Positions 33,642 to 44,000 of a stretch of 64,000 nucleotides of DNA are shown here, piece by piece; position 1 is the first letter of the stretch; every line of letters starts with the position of its first letter. The position numbers and the translations under genes are program-made. The DNA is from Pinguiococcus pyrenoidosus (lineage: Eukaryota; Sar; Pinguiophyceae; Pinguiochrysidales; Pinguiochrysidaceae), in assembly GCA_019677205.1 (NCBI GenBank), contig JAAMXY010000639.1, forward strand, positions 33,240-97,239, given 5' to 3'. Below the pieces are notes generated by a model. It was given only the letters and a program-made list of their open reading frames with translations. It was not told the origin of the DNA and searched no databases.

Positions 33642-34018
33642 CTTGTCTTCAAGCGTCCCGGAGAAAGGTTTGTAAAGCGGCGGAAGATCCAGGAACGTCA
33701 GAACTGCTGCGGCGTAAACGCGCCTCAGTCACGTGCATGCGCTCTCACCTTTCTTAAAAAAAACACTGGCAAAGGCAGTCGACTTCTCCGTGAATGCAGA
33801 GAAGCAAACAAATGGCGCAATCTGACGTCGAAAACGAGGATTAAATGGCGGAAAAACGGCGCCATTACCAGAAGACAGGAAAACCGGTTATCAAATCCGG
33901 TATTCGGCGCCGATCTTTTTCTGTTGTATCTCTTTCACCGGCATCTTCAGCGCCTCAAAGGCACCTGTAGTTCTGCTTGACAAGCTCGAAAGGTTTTTCT
34001 TTCATCAATTGTGTAGCG
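33642..34018. promoter_or_regulatory. Divergent promoter region (DsbA-like / rhodanese)
   Basis: A 377-base head-to-head interval between two start codons. It includes an A-run near 33756 and repeated GGCGCCGAT/GGCGCCATTA elements (33859-33868 and 33905-33913). No gene is seen and no specific factor site is assigned. Confidence 0.35.
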
Positions 34019-34620
34019 ATGGCTCTGAGGCGATTCGGCGTCGCTGCGAGAGCGATGATCCTGGCGGGTATCGCGCCGGTGGCTCACTCTTTCCATGTGA
34101 GTGTTGAAGTGCCGATGTTTTGCAGCAGTGGACGCGACTTCTGAGCGTTGCGCAGGTGCCCAGGGCGGCGGTGTCGTGGGGCCTCCGCACCCAAGCGGTC
34201 TCGGCGCCGATCACGAAGAGGTTCATGGGTGGCGGTGGCTCAGAGATCCCGCAGGTGACGGTGGGCGAGGCGCAGAGCATCCTTGAAGGCGGCGACGACA
34301 GCGCGAAGACGGTGGTGTACCTTGACGTGCGCACGGAGCCCGAGTTTCAGCAGATTCGCGTGCCTGGGAGCGTGCTCGTCACCGCCTTTGAGGCGGGACC
34401 CGCCGGGATGACCCCGGTTCCCGACTTCATGGAGAAGGTGGCCGAGATGTATCCGGACAAGAGTGCCGTGAAGCTCCTGGTGGGCTGCAAGTCCGGCATG
34501 CGCTCCGCTGCCGCCACCTCTGCCTTGGCTGGCGCGGGGTACGACGCCACAAACATTGCGGGTGGCATCACGGAGTGGGCGGCGAGTGAGCTACCGACCG
34601 AGACTGGAAGTCAAGCGTAA
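34019..34620 (+). CDS. Single-domain rhodanese (sulfurtransferase), probably organelle-targeted
   Basis: Two exons (34019-34096, 34156-34620) encode 180 residues. The first 26 residues (MALRRFGVAARAMILAG, then IAPVAHSFH) and the following basic stretch up to RFMGGGG are a likely presequence, mitochondrial or ER/plastid. The rhodanese domain spans about 60-175: VYLDVRTEPEFQQIRVPGS, then LLVGCKSGMRSAAATSAL with the active-site Cys at 137 in the CxSGxRS loop, and AGGITEWAA at the end. Rhodanese domains carry a persulphide on that Cys and donate sulphane sulphur; small plant homologues include senescence- and stress-related proteins. The domain call is firm; the physiological acceptor is not known. 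It stops only 31 bases from the convergent SAICAR synthase gene. Confidence 0.9.
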
Positions 34621-34651
34621 GGCAGGGTGCCGAGACGACGGAACCGCCGGA

Positions 34652-35737
34652 TTATCTGGCAAGCTTTCTACGCTCTTCTAGGAAGGCCACGACCTTCTCA
34701 TTCAAGTCCGCCATCACCGCGTCCTTTCCGATGGGCTGGTCGGCCGAGACGCCGTCGGGAAAGACGAACTCGTTGCCCGTGATCATCTCGTAGAGCATGA
34801 TGTACCGCCGCGAAAGCTCCGCGACCAGCTCCGCAGGAGCCTCGGGCAGGACCTCGTCCTTGTACGGGTCGCAGTGCTCGCGGAACCAGAGGCGCAGAAA
34901 CTCCTTGTCAATGTTCTCCGGAGCCTTGCCCGCTGCCATCCGCTCTTCGTAGGTGTCGGCAATCCAGTACCTGCTCGAATCCGGCGTGTGGATCTCATCG
35001 ATGAGGCGGATGGTCCCGGCTTCGTCCAGGCCGAACTCGTACTTCGTGTCCACAAGGATCAAGCCGCGCGCGGCCGCAACCTCCTGGCCGAACTCGAACA
35101 GCCTGTGCGCCGCCTGGGCGCAGTAGTCCCACTGCGCCTGGGTCATTCGTCCGCTGCTCACCACCTCCTCGGCAGATATCAGCTCGTCGTGCACGTCGTC
35201 CTTGGTGGTCGGGGTCAGAAGATTGGCGGCGAGCTTCTGATTCTTGACCAGCCCATCCGGCAGCGCATGGCCACAGTAGTTGCGGACACCCTTGTTGTAG
35301 TGCGTCCACATGGACGTGTTGGTCGAGCCGGTGATGTAGCCGCGCATGACAAACTCGACTGGAAAGACCGTGCACTTCATGCCAACCTTGGCGTTGGGGT
35401 GCGGAAAGCCCACGCAGTCATTGGGCACGATGTCCGTGGTCTGCTCGAACCACCACTGCGAGGTGCCCGTGAGGACTTGACCTTTGAACGGCACTCGCGT
35501 CAATTGCCGATCGAACGCGGACTGCCGATCCGTGGAGACCATGACCACGACGTCCTCGCATCGGTAGACATCGCGCACTTTCCCGACGTACTTGCCGTCG
35601 CACTTCAGCGCGGCCTCGGGCAAGTCGGTGCCTGCAACTTGCAGTTCCGCCTCGATCGCCTTCTGCGCGAGGGGCACGTACGCCCGGGACCGATCCACAG
35701 CAGCTTGCACCACCGCAGAGGCCGACTGCAGCTCCAT
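34652..35737 (-). CDS. ADE1: SAICAR synthase (phosphoribosylaminoimidazole-succinocarboxamide synthase)
   Basis: A single-exon gene of 361 residues, a little longer than yeast Ade1 (306). Motifs: KYVGKVRDVYRCEDVVVMVS (ATP-binding loop), STDRQSAFDRQLTRVPFKG, GYITGSTNTSMWTHY, GLVKNQKL, RGLILVDTKYEFG, and IDEIHTPDSSRYW. The enzyme ligates aspartate to CAIR with ATP. That is the step right after the AIR carboxylase encoded at 4036-6577. Unlike animals, where PurC and PurE are fused (PAICS), here they are separate genes. The N-terminus shows no clear transit peptide, suggesting a cytosolic enzyme. It is intronless, unlike the 11-exon carboxylase gene. Confidence 0.96.
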   Translation of the reverse strand: MELQSASAVVQAAVDRSRAYVPLAQKAIEAELQVAGTDLPEAALKCDGKYVGKVRDVYRCEDVVVMVSTDRQSAFDRQLTRVPFKGQVLTGTSQWWFEQTTDIVPNDCVGFPHPNAKVGMKCTVFPVEFVMRGYITGSTNTSMWTHYNKGVRNYCGHALPDGLVKNQKLAANLLTPTTKDDVHDELISAEEVVSSGRMTQAQWDYCAQAAHRLFEFGQEVAAARGLILVDTKYEFGLDEAGTIRLIDEIHTPDSSRYWIADTYEERMAAGKAPENIDKEFLRLWFREHCDPYKDEVLPEAPAELVAELSRRYIMLYEMITGNEFVFPDGVSADQPIGKDAVMADLNEKVVAFLEERRKLAR

Positions 35738-36631
35738 ACTGAGGTCTGCCGCACGGGAGCTTCGGTGCTTGGTGGAGTGCGAGGAGGTGATGTTTGGAGG
35801 TGGGGAGGGGTTTGTGCCTTTTTTCTGCTTTGCTGCTTTGCCGCGAAGAAATCAAAACAAGGCCAAAAGCGAAAAGCCTGAAAAGCGGAAGATGAGAGAT
35901 TAGAGATTCAAAACAAACTTAATCATTCAAATCATTATTATTGTGAATCATCTTCTGTAACCGTTCTGGAGATGTCGCTTTGGGCTTTGGGGCATTTTCG
36001 TACGGAAATGGATTCGGACGAAGATCAGTATTTATTGAAGATCAGTTGTCGCTCTGAGAACGATATTATCGATAAACGATAAGGGACACAAAGCTACATT
36101 TCAAATTTAAAACTTACACAAGTCTTGTAGCGGTGATCCAGCATTTGATGACCGTGACGCGCTTTGCTATTGGCAAACAATCGGCCAATTGGCGCAGGTT
36201 GCAACGACAGAATGAGACCAATCACTGACTGAGCTTAGAGATTCTTCCCCAACCACGTTCGCACACCTCAGCGCGTCAGTTGATGCTCAGCATCGACTGG
36301 CCAGGCTTTCGATTCCCCTGGCAGTTGCCATATTTTCGCAATGTTCAAAACCTTTTTCCCGCGTCGTCATTGGCCTAAAAATCGTGGCCGTCTCGCCATC
36401 CGATTGGCCCCCCCGAGCGCGTCCATCCATTGAGGCGCCGCCATTCCCATTGTAAACAAAACATTACATATAAATTACCACACGCGCACGAGATCCCCCA
36501 CTTCAAAATTGTCGCGGGGTTTGTTGAAGCGGATCCTCCCGCGCGTGCTCGACATCCTCAGAAGGTATATTCACCGCCACTCTGCGCCTATCTCGCGTGT
36601 CGACGTTCCGCTCCCGTCCCCCGTCCTGAAA
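35738..36631. promoter_or_regulatory. AT-rich divergent promoter region (SAICAR synthase / cytochrome c6) with CCAAT cluster
   Basis: About 890 bases between head-to-head genes, clearly AT-rich at 35885-36125. Five CCAAT motifs lie at 36169-36173 (reverse), 36185-36189 (inside the palindrome CCAATTGG), 36218-36222, 36369-36373 (reverse) and 36403-36407 (reverse), all within 470 bases of the cytochrome c6 ATG. A short inverted element (TTATCGATAA) lies near 36068. Factor binding is inferred from motif identity only. Confidence 0.45.
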
Positions 36632-37611
36632 ATGAAGTTCACCCTCGCTGCTGTGCTCCTTGCCATCCCGGCCGTCTTCGGCTTCGCCCCGCGCGCCTCG
36701 GGTACGTGGAGCAGAACGCAGGGTCGAAACGGCGACGTATCTTGCGTGTTTCCTCGGCTTCCCGGCGGCATGTCGGCGCCACGCAGCACGCTGACCTGCC
36801 TCGCTCTTCGTAGTCAAGATGGCCATGGAGAGCCCCATGCAGAAGCAGCTTAAGTCCATGGTAAGCGCGCGCGGAGGCAACTGTTGAACTCGAAGTTGAG
36901 GTTGCGTTGCGGACTGAGGTGGAAGGCGCCTGGGCCCTCTCCAAGGCGCCGTTTGAGCGTGTATGCTCCACTTAAGGATTCCAAGGGGATATGGAGCGGG
37001 GTTGGAGTTGGGGGTGGGACGGATGGCGGAGATCTGCTCCGAAAGCGCCATCTCTGGACAAGTGACGTCTCTTCATCTGCGCCGAGTTTTTTGGCATGAC
37101 TGATGTCGGGCTACCTGGATACCTGGATGCTTTCGTGGATGCTGACGTGGATCCTGTGTTTCTTCAGGCCCTCGCCGGTGCCCTGGTGTTCGGATCTGCG
37201 GGTGCTGCTTTCGCTGGTGACATCGGCAATGGGGAGAACATCTTCAACGCCAACTGCGCTGCTTGCCACGCTGGCGGCCAGAACGTCATCCAAAACGAGA
37301 AGACCCTGTACAAGGATGCCCTCACCCAGTACCTTGATGGTGGCATGAAGGAGTCCTCCGTTGTGTACCAGGTGCGTTCGAGGAGGAAAGCTTTGGGTGA
37401 AAGGCGAAACGCGGAAGGCGAAACGCGGAAGGCGAAACGCGACGAAGGCCTCTTACGAGTCTGCTCTTCTTCCTCTGCGGTTTGTTCCATCTGTGAGCAG
37501 GTCACCAACGGCAAGAACGCCATGCCCGCTTTCGGTGGACGCCTCTCCGACGACGAGATCGCCGATGTGGCCTCGTACGTCATCGACCAGGCCACTGGAG
37601 AAAAGTGGTAA
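36632..37611 (+). CDS. petJ: Cytochrome c6, thylakoid lumen electron carrier
   Basis: Four exons (36632-36701, 36814-36860, 37168-37371, 37501-37611) encode 143 residues. The presequence is tripartite: ER signal MKFTLAAVLLAIPAVFG, then FAPRAS (Phe at +1) and a basic transit-like part, then a thylakoid-transfer segment ALAGALVFGSAGAAFA ending in an AxA-type site. The mature protein is 88 residues from GDIGNGENIF: haem-binding CAACH at 69-73, and NAMPAFGGRL with the axial Met at 115. It carries electrons from cytochrome b6f to photosystem I and, in many algae, replaces or substitutes for plastocyanin. The three-part targeting signal is strong evidence for a plastid with four membranes of red-algal origin. 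Introns sit near the joints of the presequence modules, as expected for exon-shuffled targeting signals. Confidence 0.95.
37401..37442 (+). repeat. 14-bp tandem repeat in cytochrome c6 intron 3
   Basis: Three near-perfect copies of AAGGCGAAACGCGG within the 129-nt last intron. Confidence 0.9.
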
Positions 37612-38042
37612 ACTCGCGCAACGGGCCTTGCATTTGTTGGTGTGGCAACCGCCCCCACGCGATGGACGTCTCTGCGAGTGTATGAACTGACGAGACCGCG
37701 ATACGGCTCGCCCTCGAATGTGGCTTTGCGAAATGCTGGCTAGTATGTAGCTTGCTAGGAACGCAGGGTGCAACGAGAGGAAGGAGACATCTTTGTGGAT
37801 AAACTTATCTTGGCTTGCCTTGGCTTGGCTTGGCTTGGCTTGGCTTGGCTTGAGAAAAGGAACATACTGACACGTGCGGACCCATGGCGGATCCATCGGT
37901 GGATGCTAGACAACATTAATTTCAGGACTCGCGCAAACACACATAACAAACCTGAACATACATAGCTGTGCGCTGCGGTGCAACCGGGTAGCTTCCTTCA
38001 CGGCTGCACGAAATCTAATCAGCGAAGGCACAGCACCGCCCC
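37612..38042. other. Intergenic region between convergent genes with CTTGG pentamer array
   Basis: The 3' flanks of cytochrome c6 and the giant cadherin/IPT gene. A run of about seven TTGGC/CTTGG pentamers lies at 37813-37855. No gene seen. Confidence 0.6.
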
Positions 38043-41000
38043 CTAAAGCTCTTCCTCAGCTTCAGAGGGAGCGCTGGCGTTCGTCGGGGAGGTGAACTCC
38101 CCTTGTAATGCCCTTGCCTGCTCCGACGCCTTCCGCTCCTCTTCAGTCCCCGCGCGGAACTTGCGGACCTTGCTCTTCTGCCGCACCGGAGCAGCTTGGA
38201 GCGTGTTTTGCATGGTAAGGTTCTTGATGATCTTCTTGTTCTCGAGATTCTCCCGCGTGAGATTCTTGACGGACTCCTTCAGGCGGACGTAGTCCTCGAT
38301 GGCCATCTTCAAGGTGCCCGGGTCGTCCTTCTCCTGCTGCTGAGGACGAGCCTCTCCCGCTCCCACCAGCTGCGGGTTGGCAGTCATCTCGAACTCCGAG
38401 TCGTCGATGATGCTCTCGTCCTCCTCCCCGTGCACCTCGGTGTTCAGGAACGGACATGCCAAGCGCGGGAAGATCACGGCCACGATCTCCGTCCAGACCA
38501 CCACTCCGTAGTAAATGACGGAGAGCATGATCACCACCAGGGCCGTGTACGTCAGCGCATCCAGATCGGCCGAGCCGTCCTCCAAGTACTGCGACTCGAA
38601 CATGATTCCGAAGAGGTTGATGAGAATCGCGCAAATCAGCAGGATGGCCTCGACGGTGTTCCAGTTCCAGAAGTAGCTTGCGCTCGCGTTCGCCAGCCCG
38701 GCAGCAGTCACGCGGCTTCGGGTCTTCTCGAGGTCGGAGTCGCGTCCCAGGTGGAGGTGCGCCACGCCCTTCCGCACCGCGACCGCGTTCGCGGCCGTCG
38801 CGTGCTTGTCTGCCGCGTCCCTGATGAAAGCGACGTCGTCGGCGTAGTACTCCAGCACCTCGTCGCGCTCCTTCATCGACATGTAGGGGATGTGACGGAC
38901 TTGCAGCGCGTAGGCGCTGAAGATGACCAGCAGGATCATGCACATCTGGAACGTCGGGTTGGTTCGGAAGATGAGGGCGAACGTGACGATGCCCAGCTTG
39001 CGACCCAGGATGAGCAGCTTCCAGAACCAGAACTGCGGCTTGAACTCGTAGTACAGGCGGCTGTACCGCTTCCGGAACTCGTAGCAGTTCGGGTTCGTGG
39101 CCCGCGACTCGCCCTTGCCCATCGCCCGCAGCAGCTGGTCTTCCTTGATCATCTGCGTGTTGTCGGGCTTGAAGAGGATGTAGCCGACGACCGCTGGGTA
39201 GCCAATGCCGTAGAGGATGAAGAAGAAGATGGCCGGGCCCGTGAGCTCCTGCTGCAGGCCGCCGTCAACGTAGCATTGCTCGCTGGGCTGCGCCGCCAGG
39301 TACTCGTTCCCGTCGCTCACTCCGTCCTCCGACTCGATCTCGATGCAGTTGAAGATCTCGAGCGTGTTCGCCACGATGAACAGGTACAGGTAGTACATCG
39401 AGATCAGACTGAGCCCGATCATGGTGTGCAGGTGCGCATGCAGACGACGACCGTGCACCCGCTTGATGAAGAACTTGTGCATCAGCTTGAGCACGTGAAG
39501 CACGGCGAAGATACTCAGGATGAAGAGCGGCGTCAGCTCGATCAGGTACCACTTCGTCCGGTAGCTCACGACGAAGATGCACTCCGGAGCCGTGATGTTC
39601 AGGTTCACGTTGAACACGCTGAAGATGGTGAAGAGCTGATCGATGCTGGCGGGCCACTCGACGCGCGTCGAGCTGAAGATCGCGAGGATCTGGAAGTAGT
39701 CGATACCAATCGACAGGATACCCATGTTGACGCGGTTCTTGTGCAGATAGTAGGCGCCCATCGCGACGATGAGCACGCCGGACACAAAGAGGATCAAGAT
39801 CGCCAGCGGCTCGTCCGGGCACTTCTGGCATTCGCCGCCAAAGCGGTAGTACTCCAGCCGCGTGCTGCCCCGGAAGCACTCCTCGTTCCGAATGAGCTTG
39901 CCTAAGAAAGAGGAGGGGAAACGCCACGTCAGCTCAGGGAGCAGTCTTCCCGGCAGGGAGCCTCGGCAATGCTGCGTACCGGTGATGGGGTCATTCACGT
40001 TTCGGTGGGCTTGGTCGCAGCATTCAGCGCACCGTTCTCCGGTGTAGCCTCGCTTGCACATGTTCTCTCCAACACAGGCCTCCGCGGGCTCGCACGGCTG
40101 AACCTCGTAGCACTCCGTTCGATGGACGCGGTCTTCGCCGCACCGGTCCAGGCTGAGACCCGGCACGCTCGCCAGCCAGTATCCTTCGACGCTCAGCGGC
40201 TCCACCGGGTAGACACCGTTCGGCTCGGCACAAGTAGTTCCAATCTCACATTCCACGCAGAACTCGTCGATACGCGTCAGGACGCTGCAGTTGCGCGCGA
40301 CTCCACCGGCCAGGGGCGGCGACTCCGTCAGCCTGCACGGGGTCACCGCGATGCAGCTCTCGTCCGTGTATGTATTCGTCTCTTCGTCGTAGTAAGCCAT
40401 GCAATCCAGCGACTCCTGCGTGCAGCGTTCGCAGTCTCCAAACATGTCGATGTCCTCCGTCCAAGATTCCTGCCCGTAGTAGCCCGCCGTACAGCGCGGC
40501 TGAAGGAGCTGGGCCTCTTCCGGATAGAAGACGTTCTGCTGCGCCACCGTCACATTCAAAGACTGGTATCCGACGCGGATGCGCGGCAAGCTGCACCAGA
40601 GGTAGATCTGGCCATTCGCCTCCGTGAAGATGGGGACCGTGGACTCGCCCAAAGTGACCTGTCCGCATGGGACGTCGCCGACGAAGATGCTGACGTTTCC
40701 GGCGGAGGCCTCGCTGAATCCGAAGTTCTTGCCCTCGATCTCGATCGTAGTGCCAGCGGCGTTGGGCTTGTTCGGGGACACACCGGCGACAAACGGCGGG
40801 TCGTAGTCGAAGAGGAGCGTGTCGGACACGAAGTCCTCCTTCGTGATGTACACCGACACGTTCGTTCCAACGCCCGGCGGGACACGGACGGAGATGACGC
40901 TGTGCGAAATCAGGCGCACCTCGCTCTGAGCCAGCTGCACGCCATTCCATACCACCGACGGCTTCGTGATACCGAAGTTCTCCCCAGCGATGCCGATCCT

Positions 41001-44000
41001 GTACCCTCCCTCCGTGCCGAGGCCGCAGCCTTCCTCGCTGAAGCGCTCGCAATTGGCGTACAGATCCTCCTCAAAGACGCCGTCTTGATTCTTCACGAGG
41101 CGATCCACGCGTGGCGGATCATACGTGAATGTCACGTTGTTGTTGGAATCCTGTCCGGCAACCTGCAGGGTGACGTTCTGTGGGGAGAAGCCTTCTCCGG
41201 CGGGTAGGTCAAACGTGATTCGCGTGTGCGTATAGTTTGTGATGGCATCCGGGTCGACCTCCACACCATCCACAGCCAGCACAAAATCCGAGCCGACGCC
41301 GAAGTTCGTTCCGACGAGCTCGACGGGGTAGCCGCCGTCGGTGGCTCCCGAGTTCGGGCTGATGCTCTCGATGTACGGAGCCTCGTACCGCAACGGAATG
41401 GTCGAGAGGTCTCCCGAGACGTTGAACTGCAGGAAGGCAGCGCCCTGGCCTGGCCCAATCGCGATGTGCGCCGTGGTATGGTTCTGCGGAGGTTCCGGCA
41501 GAACGACGGCCGTGAAGGGCGGCAGCGTGAGCAGCCGCCGCCTCTCGATCGCCACGGTCACGTATTCCACCGTAAGCGTGCCGGTGGGACCAAAGTTGTC
41601 ACCGAAAAGGAAGAAGTCTCCACCCACGGTGTCCACCGGCGGGATCTCGCCCGTCGTGAGGATCGGCTGCTCGAACTCGAAGAGGCATTCGGACGTCGCG
41701 ACCAAGTCATCGACGCGGATCTTCACGGGGCGGCAGACTCCCGCACCTTCCGGACTGAGAACCTGCATCTGCGTCTGGTTCACACTTCCGGAGATGATGT
41801 CCAGATCGACGGACGTCGTTCCCGCGCCCCAGGTCACCGTGACGACGGCTTCGTCCGCGCCGAAGTTGCTGCCGAAGATCGTGATGATCTCTCCGCCCAT
41901 CGTGCCCACCAGCTGCGGCGTGGCCAGCGCGATCGTCGGACTGCGGTAGTCCACGTAAATGTTCTTCGACTCGTCGCCCGTGAAGGAGTTCAGACCTCCC
42001 CTGGTGACGATGACGATGTTGTCCTGCCCCGTTCCCACCGGGACAAAGAAGCGCACGCTTCGAATCGGGTCCGCGGTCACGAAGCCCGAGACCGATGGCA
42101 GCGTCACGATGCCGTAGTCGAGATCGAGCTCGGCGGGCACGCCCCCAACCGTGATGGAGATCTGCCCAATCTGCAGACCAAAGTTCTGGCCGGCGATGGT
42201 GATGTTCGCCGGTGCGTTGCCGAATTCCTGGATCGCTTCGTCGCTACCGTCGGTGTTGTATCCGTCGGGGTTCGGCAGGTACGTCGGGTCCGTGGTGATG
42301 AGAATCGGGCTGAACTGGTCGAAGCTCACGGAGTTGCTCGTCTTCGACCCGAGCACCACGGAAGCATTTCCCTCGCGCCCCACGAAATTGAGGAGGATGC
42401 GATCATGCTCCCAGGACGTGACGATGCAGGATCCCAGGTTGCCGTAGTCGCCTCCGAGGCCGGCGCACTCCACGCCGTTGATGTACGCTCGCCCGACCTC
42501 CTCGCGACCGAAGGAGGATCCCACGATCTCGATGTCAGACGTCTCGAGGAAGTTGCCGATGTCGGCTCCAACAGCGTTCTGAAGGCTGGAGATCACGGGA
42601 CCGGCGTACTCAAAGGTGCCCACCACGACCGTTCGCTCCGTCTGGCCTTCGAGACCGCGGATGTAGCTCCTCACGCTCAGCGTCCGGTTGTGAACGTCGT
42701 TAATCATCTCGGGAGCGTCGAAGGTGAGCGTCTCGACCTCCGTGCTGGGCTCGAAGTCCGTGTAGATCCCGATCTCGTCCGGGAAGATGGTGGTGATCAC
42801 GCCGCCGGGTCCGTCCACGGGAATCACGTCCCCGTCGAACAGAATCTGAATGCCCACGTCCGGCACCTGCACACCGAAGTTGAAGCCGTCGATGGACAGC
42901 GAGAACCCGCCCGCGGTGGACTGCAGCTGGGGGTACACCACGAGTCCCACGGGAGCCGCGTACGACAGGCCCGCCCCCGGATTGAAGTTCAGCTCATTCG
43001 CCTGGCCGGACACGGTCACACTCCAGTACCAATCGGTTCCCAGACCGGGTGGCGTGAGGCAGTCGATCTGCCGGTGATCGATGCGGACGCAGGTATCCAG
43101 CACGAACTCGATTCCAGACGGGCCAACGCGCACGCTCTCCAGATCCCCTTCCGGGCCGAAGTTCCGACCGAAGATGGAGACGGCCTCGCCGCCACTGGTC
43201 TTGGCCGCCACGGGTCCGACGACCGAGTCCACCACGGGCTCGCCATATTCGGTCGTCGGCACGGTCGACAGCTGGCCATCTACTGTCACGAGCCACGTGT
43301 GCCCGAAGCCTGAGCCCGGAATGGTGGTGCAGTTGATCTGCGTGTGGTCGGTGACGATGCTGCAGCCACAAGTTGTGTACAGGAAAGAAGGCGCACTGGA
43401 GGGCTCCACCGTCGCAGCCGCGAAGCCGCCCTCATCGGTGGGCGCCGCGGAAGGCAACATGGTGGGGACGTTGAGGATGGCCGGCTCCACGATGTCTCGC
43501 ACATCGCATACGACGTACTCCTCGCCCGTCGGGCCATACGTGATGAGCTCGAGCGTGTTCATGTCACGGCTGCCGAAGTTGTCTCCGTTGATGATGACCC
43601 ATTCGCCACCTTCCGTGTTGGCGCCATCCTGGAAGTTCAGGTCCCACTCGGTGGTGTAGAAGGCCACCACGGGCCTCGCGTAGCTCATGTTGCCGTAGGT
43701 GTTGCTGACCTGCCCGTCAATGTAGACCTTGACGACCAAGTCGGCTCCCGTGCCTGGGCTCGTGAGGCATCGAATCTGCGTGTACACCGTGGAGACGGAG
43801 CAGTCCTGCGCCGTGATCTCGTCTCCAGTCTTGCCGTAGGTCACGATCGGCGTGGCTCCGCCGTTGCCCAGGAGAGGGCCGAACTCGTCGCCATCGATGG
43901 TGAGAAGCTGGTTGCCGCTTGTCTGCGCGTTCGCGGCGCCCTGCCCACCCAGCGCAAAGCCTCCCGGAGAGAAGATGCTAGGAGGCGCATAGTCGAGCGT

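Noticed and set aside
38196-39905. Long forward open frame opposite the TM region of the giant gene
   Set aside because: The reverse strand encodes clear TM segments in the expected frame; the forward frame is an Asp/Val/His/Glu-rich shadow.
41226-43313. Long forward open frame opposite the IPT region
   Set aside because: The composition (His/Asp/Val/Arg-rich, no domain) is that of an antisense shadow of a GC-rich repeat-coding exon.
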